NCBI RefSeq assembly: GCF_041435335.1
Contig: NZ_CP108430.1
Coordinates: 3,702,501-3,766,500, forward strand
Length of the DNA stretch: 64,000 nt
Reading direction: 5' to 3'
From: Streptomyces sp. NBC_01283
GTDB lineage: Bacteria > Actinomycetota > Actinomycetes > Streptomycetales > Streptomycetaceae
Shown in pieces: positions 1-9,768 of this stretch (position 1 is the stretch's first letter; each line of letters opens with the position of its first letter). Under the pieces are notes generated by a model. The model was not told the DNA's origin. It made no database searches and worked only from the letters and a program-made list of their open reading frames with translations. Made by a program: the position numbers and the translations under genes.

Positions 1-24
1 GTCACTGTCACAAGCTCGCCTGCC

Positions 25-1566
25 GTGATCCGGCAGGACCCACGCCGCTGGTGGGCGCTCGCCGCCCTGGTCGCGAGCATGCTCGTGCTCGGTTTCGACA
101 TGACGATCCTCAACGTCGCCCTGCCGACGATGGCCGGGCAGCTGGACGCGAGCACGGGCGAACAGCAGTGGATGGCCGACGGGTACATCGTCGTGTTCGC
201 GGCCCTGATGCTTCCCGCCGGACTGCTCGGCGACCGGTTCGGACGCCGCAGGATGCTGATCACCGGCCTCGGCATCTTCCTGGCCGGCTCCCTGATCGGC
301 ACCCTCGTCGACTCCGTCGAGCTGGTCGTCGTGGCACGGGCCGTCATGGGCATGGGCGGTGCGCTCGTCATGCCCCTCGCCATGGCCGTGCTGCCCGCCC
401 TCTTCGCCCCCGGCGAGCGGACCAAGGCCATCGGCATCGTCTCGGCGGCCTCCGCGCTCGGCGCACCGCTCGGGCCGATCGTGGGCGGCTGGCTCCTGGA
501 CCACTTCTGGTGGGGCTCGATCTTCCTGATCAACGTCCCCATGGTCGCGATCGGGATCACGGCCTGCGTCTTCCTGCTCCCGGAGACGACCGACCCGTCG
601 CCCCCCAAGGTCGACGCCACCTCCACCGCGCTCACCGCGGCCGGGCTCGGCACGCTCATCTACGCGATCATCGAAGCCCCCGTACGGGGCTGGGGCGATC
701 CGCTGATCCTCTGCATGCTCGGCGGCGCGGCCGTACTGGTCGCCGCGCTCGTCCTGCGGGAACGGCGGCAGACGCGCCCGATGCTCGACATGTCGCTGCT
801 CCGCAACCGCGGCTTCCTGCTCAACACGATCGCGGCGACGCTCGTCATGTTCGTCCTGTCGGGCCTGATGTTCGTGCTCCCGCAGTATCTGCAGGCGGTG
901 CTCGGGCATGACGCCTTCGGCACCGGTGTGCGGATGCTGCCGATGATGGGCGGTCTCCTCGTCGCGGCACGGGGCGCGGAGCCCGTCGTACGGAAGTTCG
1001 GCCCGCGGGCGGTGATCAGCGCCGGGCTCGTCGTGCTCGCCTTCGCGGCGATCCTCGGCAGCCGTACGACGGCCGAGTCCGGCTACGGCTTCACCGCGCT
1101 GTGGCTCACCGTCGCCGGGCTCGGCTTCGGATTCGCCGTCGTGCCCTCCATGGACTCGGCGCTCGGCGCGCTCCCCGTGGAGCGGGCGGGATCGGGCGCC
1201 GGGCTCCTGCTGACCGTGCGGCAGGTGGGCAGCGCCGTCGGGATCGCCCTGCTCGGCTCCCTGCTCTCCGGCGTGTACGTCGACCGCCTCGGCTCCGGCG
1301 GCGTCATCGGCACCCTTCCGGACGCGGCGGCGGACACCGCGGGCGAGTCGGTGGTGGCCGCCCACGCGGTCGCCGAACGGCTCGGGGTGCCCGGTCTCGT
1401 CGACTCCGCCAATGAGGCGTACGTCCACGGCATGGTGACGGTTCTTCTGGTGAGCGGCATCGCGGCGCTGGTCACGGCACTGCTCGTCGCGGCGCTGCTG
1501 CCGAAGGCCGCCCCGCCGCCGGGCGACGCCGACATGGCACCGCGGACGGAGGATGCCCGACAATGA
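25..1566 (+). CDS. MFS drug exporter, DHA2 (EmrB/QacA-like) family
   Basis: Probable proton-coupled multidrug exporter in the cytoplasmic membrane. The 513 residues are mostly hydrophobic and fit the 14-helix DHA2 layout. The first helix carries FDMTILNVALPTM, with an acidic residue at D25, and the cytoplasmic loop after helix 2 has motif A, GLLGDRFGRRR, at about residues 67-77. A GPIVGGWL-type motif C follows near residue 150. The GTG at 25 is used because it precedes the typical short N-terminus, but the window begins just upstream, so an earlier start cannot be excluded. Its stop overlaps the start of a TetR gene (ATGA), so the regulator is probably co-transcribed and controls this pump. 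The substrate cannot be told from sequence. Confidence 0.9.
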   Translation: MIRQDPRRWWALAALVASMLVLGFDMTILNVALPTMAGQLDASTGEQQWMADGYIVVFAALMLPAGLLGDRFGRRRMLITGLGIFLAGSLIGTLVDSVELVVVARAVMGMGGALVMPLAMAVLPALFAPGERTKAIGIVSAASALGAPLGPIVGGWLLDHFWWGSIFLINVPMVAIGITACVFLLPETTDPSPPKVDATSTALTAAGLGTLIYAIIEAPVRGWGDPLILCMLGGAAVLVAALVLRERRQTRPMLDMSLLRNRGFLLNTIAATLVMFVLSGLMFVLPQYLQAVLGHDAFGTGVRMLPMMGGLLVAARGAEPVVRKFGPRAVISAGLVVLAFAAILGSRTTAESGYGFTALWLTVAGLGFGFAVVPSMDSALGALPVERAGSGAGLLLTVRQVGSAVGIALLGSLLSGVYVDRLGSGGVIGTLPDAAADTAGESVVAAHAVAERLGVPGLVDSANEAYVHGMVTVLLVSGIAALVTALLVAALLPKAAPPPGDADMAPRTEDARQ

Positions 1567-2198
1567 GGGCCATGACGGCCGCACGCATCACTCCTTCCGC
1601 ACCGCTGGGTCTCCGTGAGCGGAAGAAGCTCAAGACACGCATCGCGATCCGTGAGGCCACGTACCGGCTGATCGAGGAGCAGGGGTACGACGCGACGACG
1701 GTCGAGCAGATCGCCGAGGCCGCGGAGGTGTCGGCGTCGACCGTCTTCCGCTACTTCCCGACCAAGGAAGACATCGTCCTCACCGACGAGTACGACCCGC
1801 TCCTGGAGGACGAGCTGCGGGCACGCCCCGCGGGCGAACCGATCGTGGAGTCCCTGCGGTATGTGCTGCGCAGTGCGGTGGGCCTCGGTTTCAGGGAGTC
1901 GCCCGAGGAGGTGCGCCTGCGAACGCGCCTGATGGTCGAGGTCCCCGCCGTGCGGTCCCGGATGCTGGAGAGCATGTCGGTCACCGGCCGGATGCTGTGC
2001 CGCGTCATCGCGGACCGCACCGGCCGCGACCCGGGGGACCTGGAGGTCAGGGTCTTCGCGATGGGGCTGATCGGCGCGCTGACGGAGGCGATGGCGTACT
2101 GGGCGGAGCAGGGCCACGAGGACGACCTGGGCGAGCTGGTGAACCGCACCATGGACACGCTGGCCACGGGCTTCGGCACGGGGGTGTCCGGGGCGTGA
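1563..2198 (+). CDS. TetR-family transcriptional regulator paired with MFS exporter
   Basis: DNA-binding repressor of TetR type, 211 residues. The N-terminal helix-turn-helix spans about residues 22-70 and includes ATTVEQIAEAAEVSASTVF followed by RYFPTKEDIV, the classic TetR recognition region. The rest is a variable all-helical ligand-binding domain. The start codon overlaps the stop of the upstream exporter by four bases (ATGA), which implies translational coupling and suggests that it senses a substrate of that pump. A slightly later in-frame ATG exists (codon 4). The regulatory target is inferred from position only. Confidence 0.88.
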   Translation: MRAMTAARITPSAPLGLRERKKLKTRIAIREATYRLIEEQGYDATTVEQIAEAAEVSASTVFRYFPTKEDIVLTDEYDPLLEDELRARPAGEPIVESLRYVLRSAVGLGFRESPEEVRLRTRLMVEVPAVRSRMLESMSVTGRMLCRVIADRTGRDPGDLEVRVFAMGLIGALTEAMAYWAEQGHEDDLGELVNRTMDTLATGFGTGVSGA

Positions 2199-2266
2199 TG
2201 CCGGGCCCCTGACACCTCGCCGGAAATGCCGGGCCGCCCCTGCCCGCCCCGTGCCATCCTGACCGC

Positions 2267-3031
2267 ATGAACGGTCCGGAGGTCCTCATCCGCTTCGCCC
2301 CCGAGCTGGGGCTCTTCGTCCCGCACGAGCGAAGGGGCGGCCCCACCAAGGCCGTTACGGACGGTGTCTCCACGCTCGGGCACGTCGTCGAATCGCTCGG
2401 GGTTCCGCTGACGGAGGTCGGCTCGCTCGTCGTGGACGGCGCCGAGGTCCCGGTCTCGCACGTCCCGGCGGCGGACGAGTCGGTGGAGGTCCGCACCGTC
2501 CCGCGCCCCCAGCCCGTCCCCGGGGCTCCCCTGCGCTTCCTCCTCGACGTCCATCTCGGCACGCTGGCCCGCCGGTTGCGGCTCCTGGGCGTCGACGCGG
2601 CATACGAGAGCACGGACATCGGCGACCCCGCACTCGCCCGGCGCTCGGCCGCCGAGCGCCGGGTGCTGCTCAGCCGGGACCGGGGTCTGCTGCGGCGACG
2701 GGAGCTGTGGGCGGGCGCGTACGTCTACAGCGACGCGCCGGACGAACAACTCCGGGATGTCCTGGGCCGGTTCGCCCCCGCCCTGCACCCCTGGACGCGC
2801 TGCACCGCCTGCAACGGCTCGCTGCGGGCCGCGACGAAGGAGGACGTGGCGTCCCGCCTCGAAGGGGGCACGCGCGGGACGTACGACGTGTTCGCGGAGT
2901 GCGGGGAGTGCGGGCGGGTGTACTGGCGGGGAGCGCACCATGACCGTCTTGAGGGGATCGTGGCGCGGGCGTTGGAGGAGTTTTCCCCCACCCCGCCCCA
3001 ACCCGAAAACCGGCAGACGCCGGGGCCTTGA
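2267..3031 (+). CDS. Mut7-C RNase-domain protein with N-terminal ubiquitin-like domain
   Basis: Predicted cytoplasmic nuclease-fold protein of 254 residues. Residues 1-85 look like the ubiquitin/ThiS-like domain often fused to Mut7-C. Residues 90-240 are Mut7-C: a PIN-like start (FLLDVHLGTLARRLRLLGVDA) with acidic residues D94 and D138 (LLSRDRGLL), followed by a probable zinc ribbon with C179/C182 and C212/C215 (RCTAC and ECGEC). The family is presumed to have RNase activity, but substrates are not known. It ends just before a strong hairpin terminator. The start is an ATG with a weak upstream purine tract, and a CATCCT box lies 6 bases upstream, so the mRNA may be almost leaderless. Confidence 0.85.
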   Translation: MNGPEVLIRFAPELGLFVPHERRGGPTKAVTDGVSTLGHVVESLGVPLTEVGSLVVDGAEVPVSHVPAADESVEVRTVPRPQPVPGAPLRFLLDVHLGTLARRLRLLGVDAAYESTDIGDPALARRSAAERRVLLSRDRGLLRRRELWAGAYVYSDAPDEQLRDVLGRFAPALHPWTRCTACNGSLRAATKEDVASRLEGGTRGTYDVFAECGECGRVYWRGAHHDRLEGIVARALEEFSPTPPQPENRQTPGP

Positions 3032-3065
3032 GCGCTGTCATCACCGGCTTCGCCGAGTGCGTCCT

Positions 3066-3109
3066 CAAACGCCGGGCGGGCTGAATGCTTTCAGCCCGCC
3101 CGGCGTTTG
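3066..3109. terminator. Perfect 20-bp inverted repeat, bidirectional terminator
   Basis: Arms 3066-3085 and 3090-3109 are perfect complements around a TGCT loop. The core reads GCCGGGCGGGCTGAA and its complement. It lies between the converging Mut7-C gene and the thioredoxin-like gene, so it probably stops transcription both ways. The same core motif recurs downstream of accA (54186-54217), marking a recurrent terminator type. Confidence 0.85.
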
Positions 3110-3202
3110 CGGACATCTTGTCGGGGGCCCAAGGGGGCGGAGCCCCATGGTTTCGGGAAAGGGGCGGGATCGGGGAGAGCCCCGCACGGGCCGCCCGATC
3201 CC

Positions 3203-5215
3203 TCAACCGGACAGCTTCGCCGCCAGCTCCCCCGCGTCCGTCGTGGGCGCGTCGCAGACGAACCGGCGGCAGACGTAGGCCGCGGGCTGCTCCCGGCCCG
3301 CGAGCAGCGGGAATTCGTCGCCGCCCGCGGGGCCGACCGCGACCACGGCCCCTGGTGCCGCCCCCAACAGCGCCGTACGGTGCAGGTCACCCCCCACCTC
3401 ACCGATGACCGCGACCTCACGCGGACCGTCGAGCGCGGCCTCGGCCACCGCGAGGCCGTTCCCGATGAACCGGGGCGCCCGGGGCGCGAGCCCCTTCACC
3501 GCCCCCAGCGCCCGCTCCGCCGCGAGGCGATGCGGTTCGGCGCCGGTCTGCGCGGCGTACGAGAGCAGCGCGCCCGCGGCAGCCGTCCACCCGGACGGCA
3601 CCGCGTTGTCCGTGGGGTCCTGCGGCCGGCGGATCAACTGCTCCGCGTCGGCCGCGGTGTCGTACAGGGACCCGGACTCCGGGTCCACGAACTGACCGAG
3701 CACGTGGTCAAGCAGGAACCCGGCGAACTCCAGCCAGACGCCCTCGCCCGTCACGGATGCCAGCGCGAGGAAGCCCTCGGCGACATCGGCGTAGTCCTCC
3801 AACACGCCTGCGTTGGCGCCGACTTGCCCGTCCTTGGACGTACGGGAGAGCCGCGCCTTGTCGTCCATGTGCAGCCGTACGAGCAGGTCGCCGGCGCCGA
3901 CCGCCGCCGCCACCAGATCCGGCCGGTCGAAGTACGCGCCGACCTCCGCGAGCGCCGCGACGGCGAGCCCGTTCCAGGCGGCGACGACCTTGTCGTCACG
4001 GCCGGGCGCGGGCCGCTGCGAGCGCGCGGCGAGCAGCCGCTCCCGGATCGACGCGAGCCGGGCGGCATCGGCCACCACGCCCTGCTCGCCGGGGAGTTGC
4101 AGGACGGACGAGCCTTCCTCGAAGGTCCCGTCCTCCGTCACCCCGAAGTAGGCGGCGGCCAGCTCGGCGTCCGCGTCACCGAGCACCTCGCGCAACTGCT
4201 CCGGCGTCCATACGTAGTACGCGCCCTCGACGTGCTTGCCGGTGGCGGGGTCCTCGCTGTCCGCGTCGAGGGCGGAGGCGAAGCCGCCCTCGTTCGTGCG
4301 GAGTTCGCGGACCATGAAGTCGGCCGTCTCCAGGGCGACGCGCCGCGCGAGGTCCGAGCCCGTGGCCCGCCAGAGGTGGGCGTACACCCGGCAGAGGAGC
4401 GCATTGTCGTACAGCATCTTCTCGAAGTGGGGCACGACCCACTCCCGGTCCACGGAGTAGCGGGCGAAGCCGCCGCCCAGCTGGTCGTAGATCCCGCCGC
4501 GCGCCATCCGCTCACAGGTGTCGGCCGCCATCTGGAGGGCACCCTCGGAGCCGGTGCGGGCGTAGTGCCGCAGCAGGAACTCGACGACCATGGACGGCGG
4601 GAACTTGGGCGCGCCGCCGAAGCCGCCGCGCGAGGCGTCGTAGTCGCGTGTCAGGCCGAGGAGCGCCTGCGCGAGCTCGTCCTCGCCGGGCATCTCGTCG
4701 GCGCCGAAGGAGAGCTGCCGGTCGGCGAGGTCCCGCACGATCTTCCCGGCGACCTCGGCGACCTCGCCGCGCCGGTCCGTCCAGGCGCGCCGGACCCCGT
4801 CGGCCACCTGCTGGAAGGAGGGCATGCCGTGCCGCGGCTCGGGCGGGAAGTAGGTGCCGAAGTAGAAGGGCTCGGCGTCGGGCGTCAGGAAGACCGTCAT
4901 GGGCCAGCCGCCCTGCCCGGTCGCGGCCTGCACGGCCTCCATGTAGACGGCGTCGATGTCGGGCCGCTCCTCGCGGTCGACCTTGATGTTGACGAAGTGC
5001 TCGTTCAGGAAGGCGGCCGTGTCCGCGTCCTCGAAGGACTCGTGCGCCATGACGTGGCACCAGTGGCAACTGCTGTACCCGACACTGAGCAGCACCGGCA
5101 CACCCCGCTCCCGCGCCTCGTCAAAGGCCTCCGCCGACCAGGGCCACCAGTCGACGGGGTTGTCGGCGTGCTGAAGAAGATAGGGGGACGTCTCGTGGGC
5201 CAGTCGGTTCGGCAT
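3203..5215 (-). CDS. Thioredoxin-domain/(alpha/alpha)6-barrel protein (YyaL/SPATA20, DUF255 family)
   Basis: Large cytoplasmic protein of about 670 residues. The N-terminus carries a thioredoxin fold with a CxxC-type centre ([13 protein letters not shown], about residues 45-57), preceded by the family signature [16 protein letters not shown]. The rest resembles the N-acylglucosamine-2-epimerase-like alpha/alpha barrel, with [11 protein letters not shown] and [10 protein letters not shown]. The exact biochemical role of the family is not established. I chose the ATG at 5215 ([10 protein letters not shown]) because this is the usual N-terminus; an ATG three codons upstream (5224) is also open, and neither has an ideally spaced ribosome binding site. 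It converges on the Mut7-C gene with a shared terminator between. Confidence 0.85.
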   Translation of the reverse strand: MPNRLAHETSPYLLQHADNPVDWWPWSAEAFDEARERGVPVLLSVGYSSCHWCHVMAHESFEDADTAAFLNEHFVNIKVDREERPDIDAVYMEAVQAATGQGGWPMTVFLTPDAEPFYFGTYFPPEPRHGMPSFQQVADGVRRAWTDRRGEVAEVAGKIVRDLADRQLSFGADEMPGEDELAQALLGLTRDYDASRGGFGGAPKFPPSMVVEFLLRHYARTGSEGALQMAADTCERMARGGIYDQLGGGFARYSVDREWVVPHFEKMLYDNALLCRVYAHLWRATGSDLARRVALETADFMVRELRTNEGGFASALDADSEDPATGKHVEGAYYVWTPEQLREVLGDADAELAAAYFGVTEDGTFEEGSSVLQLPGEQGVVADAARLASIRERLLAARSQRPAPGRDDKVVAAWNGLAVAALAEVGAYFDRPDLVAAAVGAGDLLVRLHMDDKARLSRTSKDGQVGANAGVLEDYADVAEGFLALASVTGEGVWLEFAGFLLDHVLGQFVDPESGSLYDTAADAEQLIRRPQDPTDNAVPSGWTAAAGALLSYAAQTGAEPHRLAAERALGAVKGLAPRAPRFIGNGLAVAEAALDGPREVAVIGEVGGDLHRTALLGAAPGAVVAVGPAGGDEFPLLAGREQPAAYVCRRFVCDAPTTDAGELAAKLSG

Positions 5216-5349
5216 GCCTCCCATCCTCGCTCACATGGGCCGCCGATCCGGGGACTGGCCCACGTGATCCGCGGACTCCCTCGCGCCGGAGGCCCGTACG
5301 CAGGACACTTGTGACCGCAGGTGACTATTGCTCTCGGAGGGGGACCCAT

Positions 5350-8300
5350 ATGCGGGACAGCCATCGGGCCGAAGCCGAGCGGCTGTTGGTGCGGGCGGTG
5401 GAGGAAGAGGTGCGGCGCTCCGGTGGCCGTATCGACGGGAGCGTGCTGCTCTCGCGGGCCCGGGCCTCGCTGGACGCCATGGGGCAGACCGCCGCCGAGG
5501 AGTACGCCGCCTATACGCAGGCCGTCGAGGAGTCGGAGGCCGGACAGCTCTCCTTCGGGCAGCGCTATGCCAAGGAGGGCGCGGGAACTCCGCTGCTCGT
5601 GGCCGCCGTTGCGGCCGTGGGCGCGTGTCTCGCCGACCTCATGCTCGGGACCGGGGTCTCGACCGCCATGGGTGCGGGCGCGGCCGTCGCCGTCGTCGGC
5701 GCCGCCACCACCGTCGTGAAGGTCACCGCGGACCACGTGCCCGCGGCCAGCCGCCGCGCCGGTGCGATCAGCCAGCCGGGCGGCCCCGAGCAGCTGCGGC
5801 TGCAGTGGCTGACCGCCCTGGAGGTGCGGGGCATCCGGCCCTTCCTCGACCAGCAGCGGGTGCTGCAGGCCCCGGCCGGCAAGAAGAAGGCCTCACCGCA
5901 GCTGCGCGGTACGGACAAGAGCGCGGCGGCACGCAGGCGCACCGTACTGGAGCAGTCCTTCGCTCAACTCCCCGAGCCGGAAGGGCCGTTCTCGGGGCGC
6001 CGCGCCGAGCTCGCCCGGGTCGCCCAGTGGGTGCACGCGGCGCGGGCCAGCACCGAGACCCGGCCCACGGTCGTCGTGCTGCACGGCGCGCCCGGCTCCG
6101 GGCGTTCCTCGCTCGCCGTCCGTGCCGCGCACGATCTGCGGGACCAGTTCCGGGGCGCCTGCGTCGTCGACCTGCGGGGCGAGAGTTCGCAGCCGCTGAC
6201 CACGCGGGACGCGCTCCTGCATCTGCTGAATCGATTGGGCGCCCCGCGCGAGCAGCTGCTCTTCCGTGAGCGTTCCTCGCAGGAACAGCAGGTCAAGCGG
6301 CTCAGCGAGCTCTACCACCAGTATCTGACCGGCCTCGCCGTCACCGTCGTACTCGACGACGCGAGCGACCCGGAGCAGGTGCGCACCCTCGTGCCCGAGC
6401 GCTCCGACAGCCTCGTCATCGTCACCACCCGCAAGCCCCTGGAACTCCCGGCGGACCTCCCCGCCTGGGTGCACCAGCTGCCGGTGGAGCCGCTGGACGC
6501 GGCGGGCTCGGAGCAGCTCCTGCGGGAGGCCGCGGAGGACACCTCCGGGCCGTACGACGCCGAATCCGCCGACGCCGTACGGGACTTGTGCGGCGGACTG
6601 CCGCTCGCCCTGCGCGTCGCCGGTTCCTCGATCGGCGCGCGCACGACACGTCAGCTCGCCGCCGACCTGGCCGCGTACGGCCCGGTGGAGCCGGTCGAGC
6701 GCGTCCTGTGGCTGCGGTACACCGACCAGTCCGAGCCCGCGCGCCGCCTGCTGCGCAGGCTCGCGCTCGCCGGGCGCGCCTCCCTGGGAGCGGCCGCCGC
6801 CGCGGCCCTGCTCGGCACCGACGAGAACGAGGCGGCCCGCCAGCTGACCGCGCTCTCCCGCGCCGGCCTCGTCGACCACGTGCGTGGCAGCCGCTACCGC
6901 CTGCACGATCTCGTACGGGCCTTCGCGCTGGCCCGCCTCATCGACGAGGAGGAGCCGGCGGAGCGCACCGCCGCGCAGGAGCGCCTGATCGTCAGCTACA
7001 GCGAGCTCGCCGGATCGGTGATCCGCCTGGTCGACGGCAAGATGTCGACGCGGGCGGGCCAGTTCGACCGGCACGGCTTCTCCTCGCTCGACGCGGCCCT
7101 GCGCTGGCTCGACGACGAGTCGAGCTTCATCACGGCGGCCCTGCGGCACGCGGAGGGCGTCGACCAGGAGGCGGTGCTCAATCTCCTGGGCGCGCTGTGC
7201 GACTACTGCCTGCTGCGCGGCGACCTCTACCGCCTGGGCGAGATCAGCGAGCTGACGCAAGCCGTCGACCAGGGGCTTCTCACCCGGAGCGTGCGGTGGC
7301 GCACCGGCATCGCGTCCCGGCAGCTCGGCGAGCTCGACCAGGCGCGGACGACCCTGACGTCGGTCGTGGACCTGTACATGGAGGCCCACCAGGACGCGGG
7401 CGCCGCCCTCGCCCTGTGCTCCCTGGGAATCACCCTGCACCACCAGGGCAACCTGACGGAGGCGTCGGCGCGCCTGCACGAGGCCCTCGAACTGCAGTCC
7501 CCCGACGAGCTCGCCGGTGACCGCGCCTGGACAATGCACGCCCTGGCGGCAGTGGAGCGTGACCGCGCCAACCTCAACGAGGCGCTGCGGCTCCTGGAGG
7601 CCTCACTGGCCCTGCACCGCGAGAACGACTCCCTGCACGGCGAGGCCTGGGCGCACTTCCAGCTCGGCCAGCTCTGCCTGCGCATGGGCGACGTGCCGCG
7701 CGCGGAGGAGCAACTGCGCGGCGCCCTCGACCTGTACGGGCGCACGCGTGACGGCCGCGGCGAGGCCTGGGCCCTGACGCAGCTGGCGCGGGCCCGCATG
7801 GTGGACGGTGACGCGACGGCCGCGGTCGACGGGCTGCGCCAGGCGGTCTCCCGGCACCGCGACAACGAGGACGCGCGCGGCGAGGCGTGGAGCGCCTACT
7901 ACCTGGGCCAGGCCCTGGAGGAGGCGGGCAGCCTCGACCAGGCGGTGCGCGAGCTGGAGCGCTCCCGCACGATGTTCTCGCGGATGCGCGACGTGTACGG
8001 CCTGGCCTGCGCCAGGCACCACTCGGCCCGGGTGACCCGCGACCAGCGCGCCGCCCAGACGGGCTCGCTGCGCAACTCCGGCTTCGCCCGCCAGCTCCTG
8101 GTGGACGCCCGCGCCGACTTCCAGCGCATCGGCGTCGCGCACGGCGAGGCCTGGACGTGCCTGGAGCTGGCGGTCGTGGACGCGGGGAACACCCGTGCCC
8201 AGCAGGCGCTCGCCCTCTGCGACGAGGCCGCCGCGCTGTTCGCCTCGTACGGAGACCGCCGGGGCGAGGACTGGGCCCGCTTCCTGCGCTGCACCCTGCT

Positions 8301-8544
8301 GCCGTTCGGCTCGCCCGGCGGCTGGGAGATCGGCACCGCCGTCGCCCAGGAGGAGCTCAGCCAGCTCGCCCGCGCCGGTCACCAGACGCGCGACGGCAAG
8401 CTGGACGACTACATGGAGGCGTACGGCCTGCTCCTGGAGCGCGGCGCCGAACTGGAGGCCGGCTGGCAGGCCTGGCGCCTGGGCATGGTGCCGAACCGCC
8501 ACTCCCGAGAGGTGATGGGAGTGACGGTGACGACAGCGGGCTAG
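5350..8544 (+). CDS. Membrane-anchored STAND NTPase with C-terminal TPR repeats
   Basis: Protein of 1,064 residues resembling signal-transduction ATPases (NB-ARC/AP-ATPase class). About residues 81-123 form one or two hydrophobic helices, so the protein is likely membrane-tethered. An NTPase core follows: P-loop GAPGSGRSS (about 246-254), Walker B VVLDDASD, VIVTTRK, GGLPLAL and an LHDLVR (MHD-like) motif. The usual P-loop lysine is arginine. The C-terminal half is TPR-like, with a recurring GEAW signature (HGEAW, RGEAW three times or more, RGEDW). The ATG at 5350 is preferred because GGAGGGGG lies 8 bases upstream; a GTG at 5311 is in frame but lacks this. Its stop overlaps that of the converging small gene. 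The function is unknown; members of this class act as regulators or as defence sensors. Confidence 0.85.
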   Translation: MRDSHRAEAERLLVRAVEEEVRRSGGRIDGSVLLSRARASLDAMGQTAAEEYAAYTQAVEESEAGQLSFGQRYAKEGAGTPLLVAAVAAVGACLADLMLGTGVSTAMGAGAAVAVVGAATTVVKVTADHVPAASRRAGAISQPGGPEQLRLQWLTALEVRGIRPFLDQQRVLQAPAGKKKASPQLRGTDKSAAARRRTVLEQSFAQLPEPEGPFSGRRAELARVAQWVHAARASTETRPTVVVLHGAPGSGRSSLAVRAAHDLRDQFRGACVVDLRGESSQPLTTRDALLHLLNRLGAPREQLLFRERSSQEQQVKRLSELYHQYLTGLAVTVVLDDASDPEQVRTLVPERSDSLVIVTTRKPLELPADLPAWVHQLPVEPLDAAGSEQLLREAAEDTSGPYDAESADAVRDLCGGLPLALRVAGSSIGARTTRQLAADLAAYGPVEPVERVLWLRYTDQSEPARRLLRRLALAGRASLGAAAAAALLGTDENEAARQLTALSRAGLVDHVRGSRYRLHDLVRAFALARLIDEEEPAERTAAQERLIVSYSELAGSVIRLVDGKMSTRAGQFDRHGFSSLDAALRWLDDESSFITAALRHAEGVDQEAVLNLLGALCDYCLLRGDLYRLGEISELTQAVDQGLLTRSVRWRTGIASRQLGELDQARTTLTSVVDLYMEAHQDAGAALALCSLGITLHHQGNLTEASARLHEALELQSPDELAGDRAWTMHALAAVERDRANLNEALRLLEASLALHRENDSLHGEAWAHFQLGQLCLRMGDVPRAEEQLRGALDLYGRTRDGRGEAWALTQLARARMVDGDATAAVDGLRQAVSRHRDNEDARGEAWSAYYLGQALEEAGSLDQAVRELERSRTMFSRMRDVYGLACARHHSARVTRDQRAAQTGSLRNSGFARQLLVDARADFQRIGVAHGEAWTCLELAVVDAGNTRAQQALALCDEAAALFASYGDRRGEDWARFLRCTLLPFGSPGGWEIGTAVAQEELSQLARAGHQTRDGKLDDYMEAYGLLLERGAELEAGWQAWRLGMVPNRHSREVMGVTVTTAG

Positions 8545-8753
8545 CCCTTGCGGGGCTCGGCCTCGGAGGTCTTCCCGTCACCGGTGGAGACCTCCGCGGG
8601 CTCCTTGAAGTCGACCTTCCGCATGTGCTTGCTCATCGACTTCATCAGCCCCCACACGGCGAGAGCCATCACCGCGAAGACGATGAAGCCGAGAACACCC
8701 GGGGTCACCTTGTCATCGTCGACCTCTTTGGCGAGAGGGACGAGATGCGTCAT
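8541..8753 (-). CDS. Small single-pass membrane protein, hypothetical
   Basis: Seventy-residue protein with one membrane helix (GVLGFIVFAVMALAVWGLM, about residues 18-36), a basic juxtamembrane stretch and a polar, charged tail. The start MTHLVPLAKEVDDDKVTPG (ATG at 8753) is chosen over an upstream in-frame ATG at 8798 because the conserved part begins there, as I recall for Streptomyces orthologues next to mca. Function is unknown. It lies 19 bases downstream of mca on the same strand, so it may be the last gene of an mca operon, and its stop overlaps that of the STAND NTPase gene. Confidence 0.75.
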   Translation of the reverse strand: MTHLVPLAKEVDDDKVTPGVLGFIVFAVMALAVWGLMKSMSKHMRKVDFKEPAEVSTGDGKTSEAEPRKG

Positions 8754-8772
8754 TGCCAGATGTGCGTTCACG

Positions 8773-9672
8773 CTAGGCATTGTCGCGGATGCCCGCAAAG
8801 AGGTCGTCCTCGGGGAGGGATGTATCGACGAGCGACTTCGCGAGCTCGTACTCCTCCGTGGGCCAGACCTCCTTCTGGAGCTCCATCGGGACGCGGAACC
8901 AGCCGCCCTCGGGGTCGATCTGCGTGGCGTGCGCGATCAGCGCCCGGTCGCGGACCTCGTAGAAGTCGGCGCAGGGAACGTGCGTGGTCAGCGTGCGCTC
9001 GACCCGCTCGAACTCGTCCCAGCGCTTCAGCCAATCCCCGTACGGCGACTCCAGGCCCTTGTCGAGCATCGCCTGGTGCAGCGCCTCGGTGCGCGGCCGG
9101 TTGAAGCCCTGGTTGTAGTAGAGCTTCTGCGGCTGGTAGACGGGGCCGAACTCGCTCTCGGGGTACTTCTCGGCGTCCGCCGCACCGTCGAAGGCCACCA
9201 TCGTGATCTTGTGGGTCATGATGTGGTCGGGGTGCGGATAGCCGCCGTTCTCGTCGTACGTCGTGATGACCTGCGGACGGAAGGAGCGGATCTGCCGGAC
9301 CAGCTCACCGGCCGCCTTGTCGACGTCCTCCAGGGCGAAGCAGCCCTCGGGCAGCGGCGGCAGCGGGTCGCCCTCGGGCAGACCCGAGTCGACGAAACCG
9401 AGCCAGTCCTGCTTGACGCCGAGGATCTCGCGCGCTTCGTCCATCTCCTTGCGGCGCACCTCGTGGATGTTCTCCTGGATGTACTTGTCACCCTGGAGCT
9501 TGGGGTTGAGGATGTCGCCGCGCTCCCCGCCCGTGCAGGTCACGACATGCACGTCCACCCCCTCGGACACGTACTTGGCCATGGTGGCCGCGCCCTTCGA
9601 CGACTCGTCGTCGGGGTGGGCGTGGACGGCCATCAGTCGCAGCTGCTCAGTCAAGACTCGTTCCTCAGTCAT
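8773..9672 (-). CDS. mca: Mycothiol S-conjugate amidase
   Basis: Zinc amidase that cleaves mycothiol conjugates of electrophiles and drugs, releasing a mercapturic acid for export and GlcN-inositol for recycling. LmbE/PIG-L fold: the metal-binding motif is AVHAHPDDESSKGAATMAKY near the N-terminus, with a later PDHIMTHKI histidine motif. Length (about 299 residues) and sequence fit Mca better than the deacetylase MshB. The annotated ATG is at 9672, but a TTG six codons in (9654) has a better-placed GAGGAACGAG ribosome binding site and gives the usual MTEQLRLMAVHAHPDD start. It is divergent from the DUF4307 gene. Confidence 0.93.
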   Translation of the reverse strand: MTEERVLTEQLRLMAVHAHPDDESSKGAATMAKYVSEGVDVHVVTCTGGERGDILNPKLQGDKYIQENIHEVRRKEMDEAREILGVKQDWLGFVDSGLPEGDPLPPLPEGCFALEDVDKAAGELVRQIRSFRPQVITTYDENGGYPHPDHIMTHKITMVAFDGAADAEKYPESEFGPVYQPQKLYYNQGFNRPRTEALHQAMLDKGLESPYGDWLKRWDEFERVERTLTTHVPCADFYEVRDRALIAHATQIDPEGGWFRVPMELQKEVWPTEEYELAKSLVDTSLPEDDLFAGIRDNA

Positions 9673-9709
9673 CCGGCGCCCTGGTCAATTCGGCGCGATG
9701 GGCGGCTTC

Positions 9710-9715
9710 TATAGT
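9710..9715 (+). promoter_or_regulatory. Candidate -10 box of the DUF4307 gene
   Basis: TATAGT, close to the streptomycete housekeeping -10 consensus, lies about 55 bases upstream of the DUF4307 start in the mca-DUF4307 divergent region. No clear -35 box is seen. Confidence 0.45.
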
Positions 9716-9768
9716 GACGGAACCGGGGGGCGGAAAATTCCGGCATCCCCTTTTCCTGGAGGACGATC

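Noticed and set aside
3107..5314. 735-residue plus-strand open frame
   Set aside because: It is the reverse of the thioredoxin/barrel gene, which has clear motifs on the minus strand.
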